Of a stretch of 64,000 bases of DNA, positions 24,396-35,780 are shown in pieces. The position numbers were made by a program, and so were the translations under genes. How positions within the stretch are numbered: the stretch's first letter is position 1; each line of letters begins with the position of its first letter. Source of the stretch: Cycas panzhihuaensis (taxonomy: Eukaryota > Cycadophyta); NCBI GenBank assembly GCA_023213395.1, contig CM041465.1:67277741-67341740 (forward strand), given 5' to 3'. The notes beneath the pieces are model-generated. The model made no database searches. It was not told the origin of the DNA and saw only the letters and a list, made by a program, of their open reading frames with translations.

Positions 24396-24401
24396 AATAA
24401 A
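24396..24401 (+). terminator. Polyadenylation signal in the Ty3 LTR
   Basis: aataaa, followed within 30 bp by an AT-rich stretch. The 3' LTR has it at 30084-30089, which would end the element transcript. Confidence 0.5.
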
Positions 24402-24583
24402 AGTATTACTCCTCATACTTTTGGATCAATGTTAAGAATAATTGATTTGGTGTAGAATTTTCCTTTCATGGGCTCATTGTTGTTTTGATGTTATTGAGCT
24501 TTCTACACTAACTCCCAGGATCTCAAGGAGGAAAGGTTGATAATTGATTTCTTCACCAACTAAGCTCTTTTGGGATCATATTT

Positions 24584-24596
24584 TGGTACCAGAGCC
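24584..24596 (+). other. Primer-binding site of the Ty3 element
   Basis: tggtaccagagcc, 5 bp after the LTR end. It differs by one base from the initiator-Met tRNA complement tggtatcagagc over the first twelve bases. Confidence 0.85.
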
Positions 24597-24621
24597 TCTG
24601 ATCTTTGTTGTAGGGACTTAA

Positions 24622-25617
24622 ATGGTACAAACAAGGAAAGAATACAAAGAGAAAGGTGAAGACTTTCTTGTGTTGCAATCACCAAGAAGACAAAGAAAGA
24701 ATCCAAGCACCATGGCTGAAAAAGAAGATGGAGAAATTATATTTGAAAAGCTTGAGAAGAACGTAGAAGCCTTGATGCAAATGATGACCCACCTTCTACC
24801 TCTAGTCAAAGGAAAAGGCAAAGAGAAGGAATTTAAAGGAGGATCCACATATGACCACGACCATGAAGAGGAAGAGGAAGAGACCTTGAAGCACTCTTTT
24901 GAAGAAAGCAAGGGTACTTCATCTCATCAACCCTTCAAGTTGGAGGGAAAGTTGGATATTCCAACTTATGATGGAGAGGTAAATGCTGAAAAGTTGGACC
25001 ATTGGTTGGATCAACTTGAAACCTACTTCACAATCTATGCTTATAGTAATGCTCAAAAGGTTTCATTTGCTAGGCTCAAGTTTTGTAAACATGCATTGAC
25101 ATGGTGGAATGCATATTTAAAGACTCATGATGTATCTTCTTTTTCATGGAGGGATTTTAAGAAAATAATAAAGAAGCAATTCTACCCCATAGGTCATGAG
25201 GAAGACCAATGGGTTACTTGGCAATATTTACGCCAAGGGAGAGGTGTAAGTGTCCAAGAGTATACTTCTTTATTTTTTAGGCATGGCATGCTACTTGGTA
25301 TTAATATGGATGAACATGTCACTCTTATGAAATTCATTGGAGGATTACATGAATACATAAGGAAGGAACTAAGGCTTTTTAAGGCTCAATCCATTGGAGA
25401 AGCAAGTAGGATGGCTATGGCAATAGAAAGTAAAAGTAAGAAATCTACATTCATGTCTAAAGATTCTACTTTTACTTCTAATAAGTATGAAAAGAATCCT
25501 AAATTACACTCATAAAAAAGGCAAGAAGGAAAGAAGAAAAGAACTAATTTTGTTAAAATTTCTAACTATTGTGAGCATTGTGATATTAGTGGTCATATTA
25601 CAGCAAAGTGTTGGAAG
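24622..25617 (+). pseudogene. gag: Ty3 gag (capsid and zinc knuckle), one in-frame stop
   Basis: The ORF at 24622-25515 gives 297 residues from the first ATG after the primer site. Its N-terminal half is charged, with an acidic run around residues 75-90. Residues about 110-245 carry a retrotransposon_gag pattern (HWLDQLETYF, ALTWWNAYL, FSWRDFKK, VQEYTSLF). A TAA at 25513 closes it, but the same frame continues into a CCHC zinc knuckle, C-x2-C-x4-H-x4-C, at about 25570-25611 (CEHCDISGHITAKC), so the stop is a later mutation. The knuckle residues are intact. Gag would assemble the particle and bind element RNA. The domain call is firm. Confidence 0.9.
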
Positions 25618-26106
25618 TTGCATCCAGAACTAAAGCCGAATCATATCAAGGATATGGAATTAAGAAAGAAGAAAAAAGGGAAAGCACTACTTTCTGAGGT
25701 GGAGATTCAAAGTGAAGGAGAACAAGAGAAGGTCTCTCTACTTACAAATTATGAAGATGATGCTACAAGGGAGGAACTATTTCACTTGAAGCTTCAAGTA
25801 GGAAATAGTATGATTGGTTCCATTATAGATCCGGGGAGCCAAAAGAATTTGATCTCAGAAAGTTTGGTAAAGAGCATTAGGTTGGTAACTACTCCTCACC
25901 CTCACCCATATCCTCTTGGTTGGATCCATAAAGATGTAGAAATGTAAATATCAAAGCAATGTACACTTAAATTTTCCATCACTAATGATTTTGTTGATGA
26001 AGTAATATGTGATGTGGTGCCACTGGATGTATGTCATGTTGTGCTTAGAAGTCCCTACTTGTAGGATCGAGATGCACTCTTCTATCGAAGGGAGAGAAAG
26101 TATCGA
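25618..26106 (+). pseudogene. Ty3 aspartic protease, altered active site and two stops
   Basis: Same frame as gag. LQVGNSMIGSIIDPGSQKNLI (about 25792-25856) is the retropepsin-like motif; the usual D-[ST]-G reads D-P-G here, which should abolish catalysis. TAA at 25945 and TAG at 26062 interrupt the frame around a still readable C-terminal part (CDVVPLDVCHVVLRSPYL). In the family this enzyme releases Gag, RT and integrase from the polyprotein. Each stop is one base from a sense codon. Confidence 0.8.
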
Positions 26107-26958
26107 TTGATGAAGGATAACAAGGGCTTCATCATAAAGGCCACAAAGAAGCACTTGGATAAGATAGCATTAATTTCAGCTACTCAAGCAAAAAGGATGA
26201 TCAATGCATGTGGTAAATTCGTCATCTTAATGGTAAGGAGAAAAGAAAAGCCAAGAGATGAAGAAGGTCCTTCTACTCACACTCTTCTTATATCACCTAA
26301 ACAAATGCAACAAATTGAGGAGTTAAAGACAAGGTATGATATTCTATTTCAACGTGTTGATGGGCTTCCACCAAAGAGAAAGATAGAGCATGAAATCACT
26401 CTTGTAGGAGATGCACCATTACCTAATGTTGCTTTGTATAGGCACTCCATTACAGAAAATAATGAGATAAAGAGGCAAGTTGAGGAGTTGCTTGATCAAG
26501 GGGTCATAAGACCTTCATGTTCACCTTGTGGGTCACCAATTGTCTTGGTGCCTAAGAAGGATGGAGGATGGAGAATGTGTATAGATTTTCGTGCTTTGAA
26601 TAAAATTACAATTAAAAATCGCTACCCTTTGCCTCGTATAGATGATTTGCTTGATCAAATTCAGCATGCTTGTTATTTCACTAAATTGGATTTAAAAAGT
26701 GGTTATCACCAAGTTAGGGTCAAGGAGGAGGACACATGGAAGACGGCCTTCAAAACAAAGCAAGGACTCTTTGAATGGATGGTTATGCCTTTTGAATTGT
26801 GTAATGCTCCTGCAACATTCATGAGGCTAATGAATGAAATATTAAGGCCTTACTTGGATAATTTTGTTGTTGTCTATCTTGATGACATTTTAATTTTCAA
26901 AGAACACATGGGAGGAACATTTGCAGCACATAGAAGAAGTTTTAAAGACTATGGCTAA
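26107..26958 (+). pseudogene. Ty3 reverse transcriptase, N-terminal and palm part
   Basis: 283 open codons. Conserved blocks in order: [26 protein letters not shown], of which I cite only the start and end, [61 protein letters not shown] and the catalytic YLDD (26875-26886). All three palm aspartates appear present. The usual [10 protein letters not shown] block reads FELC, a Gly to Glu change. A small length change about 26895-26920 shifts the frame just after YLDDILIF; the thumb continues in frame 2 from about 26915. It would copy element RNA into DNA in the particle. Domain identity is certain. Confidence 0.93.
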
Positions 26959-27712
26959 GCATCATTTGAAGCTTAATATGAAGAAGTGTGAATTTGGCAA
27001 GGAGAACTTGATCTTCTTGGGCTTTATGGTTGGAGGAGGAAAGTTGAGCATTGATCCACTCAAGACTCAAGCCATCCTCAAATGGCCTAGGCCAACAAAC
27101 ATCACAGACGTGAGAAGTTTTTTAGGAGCTTGTCAATACTTGAGAAAGTTTATTCTTCATTTCTCACAAGTTGTAGCACCTCTACATGGATTGACAAAAT
27201 CTAGTAGAAAGTTTACTTGGGGTTCCAAGGAGGAAGAAGCCTTTCTTCTTTTAAAGAAGAAAATTTGTGAAGCACCAGTTTTAGCAATGCCAAATTTGTA
27301 AAGGCCTTTTGAAGTAGAAGCTGATGCAAGTGGAAATGCAATGGGAGTTATACTTATTCAAGATGGGAAGCCTATTGCGTCCCATTCGGAAGTCTTCACC
27401 CCTCAAGTGAAGAACTACCCAACATATGATCGAGAAATGTTCGTACTTCATCAAGCATGCAAGTATTGGAGGTCATACTTGCTCGGAAAAGAGGTTGTAG
27501 TTCATACCGATCATAAGCCTCTTCAATTTTTACAAACTCAAAGTAAATTACAGCAAGTAAGACACATGAAGTGGATGAATTATTTACAACAATTCAATAT
27601 TGTAATTAAGTACAAAAAGGGATCTAATAACAAAATTACTGATATGTTATCTAGACCACCTTGTTCCACTTCTTCTTCTACTTTTGTTTGTAGTTCTCTT
27701 ATGAGTTTGTAG
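26915..27712 (+). pseudogene. Ty3 RT thumb and RNase H domain
   Basis: Frame 2. The first part (to a TAA at 27299) has [24 protein letters not shown] and FLGACQYLRKFI, the RT thumb/connection. After the stop, RNase H follows: EADASGNAMGVIL, YPTYDREMFVLHQACKYWR, VHTDHKPLQF and YKKGSNNKITDMLSR. The usual catalytic Asp, Glu and Asp positions (DASG, DRE, HTDH) are visible. A TAG at 27710 closes this part. RNase H would remove RNA from the RNA-DNA hybrid during reverse transcription. Confidence 0.9.
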
Positions 27713-28498
27713 GCGGAACCAATGCATCATGAAGAGTACAAAGACTTGTACCATGAAGATGAAGCTTTGAAGGAAGAATTAGAGAACCTAGCAAAAGGAA
27801 GACCTTCCCAGCTTGCTTGGAAGGATGGTCTACTTTTCAAAGGGGAGTAGCTCTATGTTCCATCAAAAGGAGACAAGATCAAGTGGCTTAGAAGCCCATA
27901 CTTCTAAAGTAGTGGTCACTTTGGTATAGAGAAGACTTTAGTAAACTTGAGAAGATATGTTGTATGGCCAAAAATGCAAAATAATGTAAAAAAATATGTA
28001 AAAGGATGTGTAATGTGTAATACTTCTAAGCCTTCTTCTAGAAAATTAGGATTGTATACACCACTTCCTATTCCCACTAGGCCTTGGGAAAGTATCTCCA
28101 TTGATTTTTTAGGCGGACTTCCCATGACTAGGAAGGGACATGCTTATCTCTTTATTGTTGTAGATAGGTTTAGTAAAATGATATGTCTAATACCTTGTAA
28201 GAAGACAATCACAGGTACAGGAGCAGCTGAGTTATTCTTCGAGCATGTATGGAAGAATTTTGGCTTGCCTTCTTCCATCATTTCAGATCGGGACACTCGA
28301 TTCCTTTCATCATTTTGGAAGTTACTATGGGAGATGATGGATACCAAATTGAAGAGTACAAGTTTCCATCCTCAAATAGATGGACAAACCGAAGTAGTGA
28401 ACAGAACTTTGGTACATCTATTGAGGGGATACAATTCCAAGCATCCAAAGACTTGGGATGAATCATTGGTTTTTCTATAATTTGCTTTTAATAGAGCA
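27713..28498 (+). pseudogene. Ty3 integrase: zinc-binding and catalytic core
   Basis: Frame 2, with stops at 27848, about 27905 and 28478. GHFGIEKTLVNLRRYVVWP and VKGCVMC mark the zinc-binding region. The core shows PWESISIDFLGGLP, YLFIVVDRFSKM, IISDRDTRFLSSFW, TSFHPQIDGQTEVVNRTL. The D, D and E of the D-D-35-E catalytic triad are all present. It would insert the cDNA, giving the 5-bp target duplication seen here. The domain call is certain; the frame is broken. Confidence 0.9.
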
Positions 28499-29101
28499 AT
28501 GCATGCATCACACTCTAAAGCACCTTTTGAAGTTTGTTTAGGATACTTACCTCAAAGTCCATTTGACTTAGAGTTTTCCATGCAAGCTAAGGAAGGATCC
28601 GTCAAAGAGAAGGAGGAGCATGACAAGGCTTTAAGATACTTGGAGAAGATCCAGAGAGTCCACAAAGAAGTACATGATCAACTTCTAAGGACTCAACAAA
28701 AGTACAAGGAAAGACATGACAAGCATAGGCAAGAGTGTACTTTCCAAGAAGGAGATTTAGTATGGTTATACTTGAGCAAGGAGAGGTTAAAAGGAGAAGG
28801 TAAGAAACTCAAACCTATAAGGTATGGACCATTCAAGATTTTGAGAAAAGTAGGTTGCAATGCTTTCCAACTTGATCTTCCACCTTATATGCAAATATAT
28901 TTAGTAGTAAATGCTGAATACTTAAAGATATTTGAGCCCTCCATGCTAGATGAGGAACAAGACCAATTCACTTTACCTTCAGTTGATGATTTGTATTTGG
29001 AAAGTGAGGAGCCTCTTAAGGAAGATTGTATCTTGGAGAGAAAATCTACCAAAACAAGACAGAAGACACATGAATCTTTCAGGATTGGAGTAGCAGGGTA
29101 A
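28499..29101 (+). pseudogene. Ty3 integrase C-terminal part with GPY/F motif
   Basis: 200 open codons in frame 2 continuing from the core. HSKAPFEVCLGYLP follows the core; KYKERHDKHRQ and FQEGDLVWLYL lead to the GPY/F module (PIRYGPFKILRKVG), then LDLPPYM. The tail after about residue 160 is polar (SEEPLKEDCILERK) and ends at TAA 29099. It is where chromoviruses carry a chromodomain, but I see no clear aromatic-cage pattern. The small minus ORFs overlapping it are mirrors. Confidence 0.85.
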
Positions 29102-29195
29102 TTGCCTAGTAAGGCCAAGTGGTTTAGTAGGCAACAAGGAGAACAACACTTCCCCCATCTCCAATTCTAAGCCAAACAGGAGTTGGCTATTTTCC

Positions 29196-29208
29196 AAGGA
29201 AGGGGGAG
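29196..29208 (+). other. Polypurine tract of the Ty3 element
   Basis: aaggaagggggag, three bases before the 3' LTR start; correct place and composition. Confidence 0.9.
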
Positions 29209-29211
29209 CCA

Positions 29212-30266
29212 TGATCCAGGAGGATCTATCATATGTTTACAGGATGCAGAAAATGCTAGGCATTGGCATAACTAAAAGAGATCTGGCCAAATGGTATCAA
29301 AATTCTATGAAATTTTGTGTAAAGGGAGAAGACACACCCCACTAGATGTGTACAAAAGTTGGGGTTCAGAAAATATCATTTGATTATAGTTCAAGCCTCG
29401 TATTTGCATAAGAAAATTAATCCCACAGCTAGCATAAAAAATAGAAAATATATATTATCATTATATGAATAGAAATATGGCCAACTGACATCCAAATGAG
29501 CTAAAATTTTTAGGAAGAGGAGGAGACATACGTTCCTATATGTGTAACAAATTTGAGCTGAATTGGTGTCCATTAAGGTCAGTTACAAGCCGTAACGTTT
29601 AAGAATTTCATGAAGGCCACTTGGACAGCAGAAAAACAACAAATACATATTATTGTTAAATGAATAAAAATGTAGTCAAATGACATCCAAATGAGCTAAA
29701 AATTTGAGGAAGATGAGGGGACATGCTTTCCTATACGTGTACCAAATTTACGCCAAATTGGAGTACGTTAAGATCTATTACAAGCTACAACATTTTAAGA
29801 ATTGTATGAAGGCCACTTGGACAACATGCATTCTGCTGGTTAGTGGTTATACTTGAATGATTGCCACTTGTTAAACATGCAATTCAGGTTTATTTCTATA
29901 AATTGAGCCCTTCTATAGATTAGAGAGGTGGTTCTTGGAGACTTGACTTGGGAAGCATCCTTGGAGAAGCATTTGGAGGGTTTGAGTCCCCCTTATGGTA
30001 TAATTGTAACATTTATTCCTTGTAATTTTACCATTCTTTTGCTAGTTGATTTCTCCACAATTAAATGGAGATTTTTATAGTTTAATAAAAGTATTACTCC
30101 TTATACTTTTGGATCAATGTCAAGAATAATTGATTTGGTGTAGAATTTTCTTTTCATGGGCTCATTGTTATTTTGATGTTATTGAGCTTTCTACACTAAG
30201 TCCCAGGATCTCAAGGAGGAAAGGTTGATAATTGATTTCTTCACCAACTAAGCTCTTTTGGGATCA
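29212..30266 (+). repeat. 3' LTR of the Ty3 element
   Basis: 1055 bp, same length as the 5' LTR, with matching TGATCC/GGATCA ends, tandem repeat and AATAAA. Followed by ATTAG at 30267-30271. Confidence 0.95.
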
Positions 30267-30802
30267 ATTAGCAATGTCTCTAAGTCTCTTTATTCTTTAT
30301 TCTTCCATTTTCCACTTCTTTTCTCTCCTTTATTCAAAGACACAACCACAAAACTCACAATAATTCGCTCTCTAATCAATTCTCTAGGGTTTCAAGGGTT
30401 TTTAGGTAAGAAAGGAGGAGTTACCATGAAATTTAGGCAAAAATATATGAAAAGTAAAGAAAAAATGACATCTTTGAATTAAAAAATTACATGCATAATA
30501 GTCAAAAATACAATTTTCTATATAAAATACAATAGGTTATATTTTATATAGAAAGAAAAATGTGACTTTTTACATAAAATATAATTAATTATATTTTTGG
30601 AAATACTCAAAAAGTGATGATAAAAAATAAAATTTTTGACAAATATAGTTTAGAAACTTAGAGTATTACCAAAAACTGAAGTAAAATGACTTTATCAAAG
30701 ATAAAGAGTATCTCAGAAGAAGTGAGAAATTAAGACCATCCTAAAAAATATTAAAAATTGATAGCCATCGTATGGGGAAAAGAGGAAAAGATGGAAACAA
30801 GG

Positions 30803-31191
30803 TGTTAAAATACTTCAAGATCTAAAAATCATGTGCCACTAATTTAATATCATGTTAAACTACCAAAATACTATAATGATTAAACAAATAAGAATAGAAC
30901 AATGAAATATCAAAGAATAAGGGTGAATTTGTCAACATGTGAAGCTCAATTTAGGTAGATCTTCTGTATAGATCTTAAGATAATATATAATATAATAGTA
31001 TGGGACTTAATTTATAAGCAATATGTTAATATTTTGAGTAATAGAATTGGCTTACTAAGTATCATATATGCCAGACCTAACTATATTATATAATGAGATA
31101 AAATTATAACAAGGGTCATCTTAATATTATAATATAAATATAATATTATATGAACACAAAGAAATGAGGATGTTATTACATAGTTTTAACA
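30803..31191 (-). repeat. 3' LTR of the minus-strand copia, duplicated copy (unit 1)
   Basis: 389 bp with inverted ends tgttaaaa and ttttaaca, closely similar to 39663-40035. It follows caagg (30798-30802), the left target duplication. A purine tract on minus (rc of ccctcctttag, 31192-31202) confirms orientation. Confidence 0.85.
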
Positions 31192-31960
31192 CCCTCCTTT
31201 AGTAGCAGCTTTATTTCTTTTAATGTCGAGCTTATGTAGAAACAATTCAAGCTTTAGAGAAAATATATGTAACCTGGTTCTCAGTTGGCCAGTAGATGAG
31301 ATTAACTTCTCTATTTTGAACATGCTCATGGATAAAGTGGTGACGGACCTCAATGTACTTAGTTTTAGTATCAAACATAAGATTCTTCATCATCTTCAAT
31401 ATACTTTGATTGTTATAATAGAGGATGGTAGGTGTATATTATTAAAGTCCAAGCTTCACAAGAATCCTTTTAAGCCAAATCAACTTTATTGTAGCATGGA
31501 AAACTACTTTATATTTTACTTTATTAGAGGAGAGGACAACATTTGGGTACTTTTTATAGCTCCATGATATTATAGTTAAGTTCATATCAAATTAATAACT
31601 TAAAGTTGAATGGCGAGTATCTTAACAATCGACCTAATTAATATTTATGTATCCCTTTAGGATAGGAGAGTCAGTGTGATTGTATTCAAGGCCAAATTGA
31701 TGTGTGTCATAGATATATTTAAGGATCTTAGTGGTAGCTTTCCAATGGGATGCCTTAGGTTGTGATATATACCTAGAGCATATCCTAACTATATATGAGA
31801 TGTTTGGATGAGTGTGGGTGAGATAGATGAGGCTTCCAACTTACTGCCGGTATAAAGTGGGATCAAAAGGGTTTCTTTTTTCATTCAAGTTTTACTCAGT
31901 TCCTATTTCCATATAAATTAGAGCAGACTTACATTCTAGCATCCTAGATCTGTGTAGGAG
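31192..31960 (-). pseudogene. Copia RNase H and late RT fragment, duplicated copy (unit 1)
   Basis: On minus, directly before the LTR, is the copia pol C-terminus: TKYIEVRHHFIHEHVQ then NLIYWPTENQVTYIF, matching the RTKHIDIRYHFIRE... motif at the end of copia RNase H. The remaining sequence to 31960 corresponds to 40047-40794 and is then cut by the duplication junction. The plus ORF at 31223-31567 is a mirror of this frame. Confidence 0.75.
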
Positions 31961-32138
31961 TGGGTAGATGGAAAAGATTTATGAATTTCATTCTCATAAA
32001 CTTAAAATTATTTGAAACTCAAACAATAATAAGTATATAAGAGAAAAAAATGAAATATTAGAAACCCTCTATAGAAGAAGGATTTATATCATTCACATCA
32101 TTCTCACGATAGATTATATAAACACAGACTAAAATCCA

Positions 32139-32156
32139 TATATATATATATATAAT
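32139..32156. repeat. AT dinucleotide run
   Basis: Short (ta)n stretch in unit 2; the unit 1 counterpart near 15720 is shorter. Confidence 0.7.
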
Positions 32157-32504
32157 ATCTAAAAAAAACATGTTGTGTATAAAATGAAAGGTAAGTTTCA
32201 CTTGATAAATAACTAGTTTTTTTAATATATAAGATTTCTTATTAGCTCCTTCTAGGGGAAAAATACTTTGAGGGACTTGGCCCCTACCAAGATCCTCTAA
32301 GACCCATGATTCCTAAGTGGGTCTATCTTTTATAGCACTTAATCTTATATTAAATTTATCAATTTAGACTCTAAAAAACTCATGCTTCTATCTTTAAAAT
32401 CCATAATTTATACTCTTTATGGAATGATAGTTTATACTCATTCTAAAGTAGGGTGTCCTCAACATAGGATGAAATCTACCAAAGGTAGTTATCTAGGATA
32501 AAAG

Positions 32505-32802
32505 TAAAATAGGTTAATATTACTAGGTTATTATATTAATTGATTATTCCTAAAAAGGGTCTTAAGTGAATTTCAAATTAGATCATTTAAGTGAAATACA
32601 CTTTCATGTGTATTATGTGCAATTTCACTTCACCTAACTCTAATACTCCCTCTCTCAATATAAAAGTAAAAGCTCAATGGAGGAGGCTCATTCTTACCTC
32701 CCCATTTTGTCAGAGCTACTTTTTCTCTCTTAAGTCTCTCTTGTTCACATGTTTGCCTTTGTGCTTAGTGCATGGAGATGAATGATAAATACACTCTTTT
32801 CA
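32505..32802 (+). repeat. Copia-type LTR remnant (unit 2)
   Basis: 298 bp, the duplicate of 16092-16389 and of the same length. It is followed by the primer-site remnant tggtatcaaagta at 32805-32817, one base more decayed than in unit 1. Confidence 0.6.
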
Positions 32803-32817
32803 TATGGTATCAAAGTA

Positions 32818-35099
32818 GCCAAGTCTTAAAATTGGTCCTATGTACCACAGTAATGCACCCAAGCATACGTAAAGGTAGGGGTGTGGCTACTGAGTAATGC
32901 TATGGTGGATATGCATGCCATGTAGGTATAATTAACTCCTCGTGAAATGGGATTATTAGAGAACGTGACACTAACTATCTCGAGGAAGTCCTCTTCCTAA
33001 ATCACCTTAGGGCTTTTGGTGTAACAATAACCCTTGGCCAAAAGAAACTATAGTATTAGCTTTCGTATTAAAAGATCATGATATATACTCAATGGTAACT
33101 GAAGAGAACAAAGATATCAATGATAAAACTTGATGGTAAAGACTAAGGAGCCATGCGAAATGAACCTGGTAAGTACCAACCAACTAATAAATAACAACTT
33201 AAAAATCATAGTAGATGATAATAGGACCATCATAAAACTAAGAAATATCTAACAAGACTCTTATAGTAGCAGAATACTCAACTTCATTATTAGTGGCTCT
33301 AAGTAAAAATAGACCTACATATGAGAGAAGGCTTTTTTATTACTCATATATCACCCATTCAATAATAGATGGTCTTGGGTTGCCTCTACTACCTTCATCA
33401 ATGAGTATACTCAATTCCATAGGAAAGATAAGAGTTGGATTTAGAGATAGAGTGATGAATGAAATAAAATTACAAAAATTAATCAATGAAGAATTAGTAT
33501 AAAATGATACAAAATTAGTTTTAACTATAAGGAGTAAATGATAATATCATAACTAGGATAACAACTAATGGTTAAAGAATGCCAAATATGGTTTAATCAT
33601 AATCAAGGCTATGGTGGACCTATGCATTTAGATATGAACATCATAAGTGACCAACTCAAATAAATGTAGCCTATAATCGATATAAGTAGGGTCGAATCCA
33701 TCACGTGACTTTCCTTAGATAATAGGAGGATGGCAAGAATAATATTTTTCACTTTTTTTTTTTTTACTTCTTTCTTTTTTTTTCTTTAATTTCCACTATT
33801 TTTTAAACTTGTTTTCAATATTTACAAAAGAGAGGATTTGAGAATCACCTAATTATAATATATCCCTTCTCAATGTAGTAAGGATTGGTCTTTTTTAACA
33901 AAATTGAAATGGGATAGGGGTAACCAAACTCCTCAAACATCAAATCATAGGTAATAAAAGGAAATGTAAATCACAATATCTCTAAACATATAAGAAAGGC
34001 AAATAATTAAGCATTCATATCAAGAGTATATATAAAGTAAATTAAGGATTAACAGAAAAAGAAAAGTACGTGATATAAGATCAAAAAGAAACTTTTAAGG
34101 CAAAAGGAAAGGTCTATAAGGTAGATTAAATAATTCACATAATAACTAGAGTTAATAAAATAGATCTTATATCATAAATAACTATTAAGGTTGAAATTAG
34201 AAGCCAAGGTTCTCTTTTGAGTTTGAGGCTCAAAGGAGAAGAAGTTGAAGGATGGTGATAAAAGAAGGATTCTAGAAACCAATGCCTATATTAAAAGAGT
34301 ATAGTAGTCTTACATGGTTGATAGAATATCACTTAATAAAAGTAAGAGAAAATTGAAAGAACATAAAGAGTAATCAAAGAAAGAGATTATCCATAATTTC
34401 AACTCATTAGACAATATAACTTCTCAGAGCTATAGTTTAACCTTATCATAGAGATAGGATATCCATCTAAGTGGACGAAGGGACTCTACCATAGTTCACA
34501 CTCTTTAGTGCTCTTGGAGTCATAGTTTATATTTATTACAAAGTTATTCTTGGAGTGTCCCCTAACTCTAAGTCAATATCAACTATCTCTCATATAAGCA
34601 TGGCATTTCCTTCTTAAAAATAAGGAGGAGTAGGTTTTACTAAAGAAACATATTCCTTAGATTGAGAATAAGTAGTTAGAGGTGAATTTAAATAAATTAG
34701 TTTCAAAAAACCTAGCTTGTAATGAAAAGAAAGAAGACTAGGGGTAGAGCGACCCAAATGCTCAGGGATTGCCTCAACATTCTTGCAATGGTCTAAATAT
34801 AAGAGATTTTCAGGGATAATATTCTTTGATGTGCTATAAGGAGGAGATGATGACTTAACAATTTGTGGACCATTAAATAAAAGATTTTGATGAGTTGGTA
34901 AAAACTCAATAATTGAAGAGGCTTGGGTAAATGGGATTGGTTTACTAATAAAGTCCCAAGTTAAAATAAAGACTTAATTAAATTTATCATAGTCAAAAGA
35001 ATAACCATGATTAAATAGGTTCATATAAACAAAAGATGGTGAGGAGTCATCAATAGAATGACAAGAAAGAAGAGAATTAATTGAAACCAACTTAATCTC
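32818..35099. other. Interior of the giant element, no recognised gene (unit 2)
   Basis: Counterpart of 16405-19250. It contains the 69-aa plus ORF (33293-33502), a pyrimidine tract (about 33749-33820) and a single copy of the 544-bp segment (about 34490-35035). No motif-bearing frame. Confidence 0.4.
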
Positions 35100-35780
35100 T
35101 CAAACTCCATTAGATAAAATTTTATCTATTTGAGATGAAGTACAGGATGAAACAACTTCATTGTTAGATATTAAATATAGATGCCTATATAATAACAACT
35201 TCTTTTGATGTCTATTAAGCCATGTAGTAAAGGAACAAGATGGAAAAAAAGGAACTATCATAGTTGTTGGTACATTATGTATAGATGACTTCATATGTTC
35301 AGGTACAGAAGTGGTTATATGGGCTGAAACCAAGGCAACTCTAGATGAAGGTAAATGCAAGACTTTGAAAAATGACATTCATTTGAAAGCAAGGGATATG
35401 AATTAGTTTCTTAAACTAAAGAATGTTCTTCACAAGATTAATTAAGATCTAGCATTTTTTTCTTCAGAACATTTAGACATTTGAGCTAAACTAATGTAAT
35501 AAGAAAAGAAGAAGGAGAACCTAGTTTAAAGGGGATGATTTCAACCATATCAACATCTTTTACTTCTCCTTGAGGAGAGGCAATTGCAATGGTGAAATAT
35601 TATTCTAAACTCAAAGATTAAAAATGGTATTATGAAGGATTAGATGACTCACTAGGTTTTGCAATAGTCTCAATATGAGGTATTGATTGCTTCAGTAATT
35701 TAGATTTATGCTTCATAATTTTTAATTCTTCCTCGTGAATGAATTGAAGTAATTTAGGTCTACACTTCACAAATTTTAAT
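35100..35780 (-). pseudogene. Unassigned coding remnant downstream of the lost protease (unit 2)
   Basis: Minus open stretch of 92 residues (35100-35378) matching the 79-residue one in unit 1, sharing HLPSSRVALVS and MIVPF.PSC. Its two copies still align as protein, but no known domain is visible. Near 35745-35800 the sequence jumps to the gag region, the site of the about 1.2-kb deletion. Confidence 0.35.

Larger units (their letters stand above)
23524..24578 (+). repeat. 5' LTR of the Ty3 element
   Basis: 1055 bp, TGATCC to GGATCA. It contains a two-copy 196-bp tandem repeat (23743-24134), a TATA-like site (24209) and an AATAAA signal (24396), giving plausible U3, R and U5 parts. Confidence 0.95.
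23524..30266 (+). mobile_element. Ty3/gypsy LTR retrotransposon, complete structure, coding decayed
   Basis: 6743 bp with two 1055-bp LTRs, perfect TGATCC/GGATCA ends, ATTAG target duplications, primer site, gag, protease, RT, RNase H, integrase and a purine tract, in the order typical of Ty3/gypsy. The LTRs differ at about 54 positions by my count (about 5%) and have no length differences, so this is the youngest insertion in the window. Gag to RT runs in one frame with three in-frame stops; a frameshift near 26900-26920 moves the rest into another frame with further stops. Not autonomous now. The gag type, GPY/F-bearing integrase tail and size suit a chromovirus-like lineage, but no clear chromodomain is visible. 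Confidence 0.95.
22886..30802 (-). repeat. LTR copy B of the giant element, interrupted by the Ty3 insertion
   Basis: LTR sequence at 22886-23523 and 30272-30802, with the Ty3 element and its target duplication between. It is partial: about 1.1 kb present in copies A and C (37815-38920 in C) is replaced at 23076-23240 by about 165 bp of other sequence, and the right end is interrupted by the minus-strand copia LTR at 30803 (after caagg). Confidence 0.75.
15547..31960. repeat. Tandem segmental duplication, unit 1 (with later Ty3 insertion)
   Basis: This segment aligns end to end with 31965-40794 once the Ty3 element (23524-30266) and a few indels are set aside. It starts inside the giant element's interior and ends inside the minus-strand copia RT remnant, just after ctagcatcc...taggag. 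Because part of that copia is in both units, it was already present before the duplication. Unit 1 has a 544-bp internal tandem duplication and keeps about 1.2 kb (19870-21070) that unit 2 lacks. Confidence 0.85.

Noticed and set aside
24618-24911. 97-codon minus ORF over the Ty3 gag start
   Set aside because: Shadow of the gag frame; Ser-rich because it is opposite Glu/Lys codons.
31223-31567. 114-codon plus ORF (and its relative 40067-40327)
   Set aside because: Lies opposite the copia RNase H C-terminus on minus, which has clear motifs.
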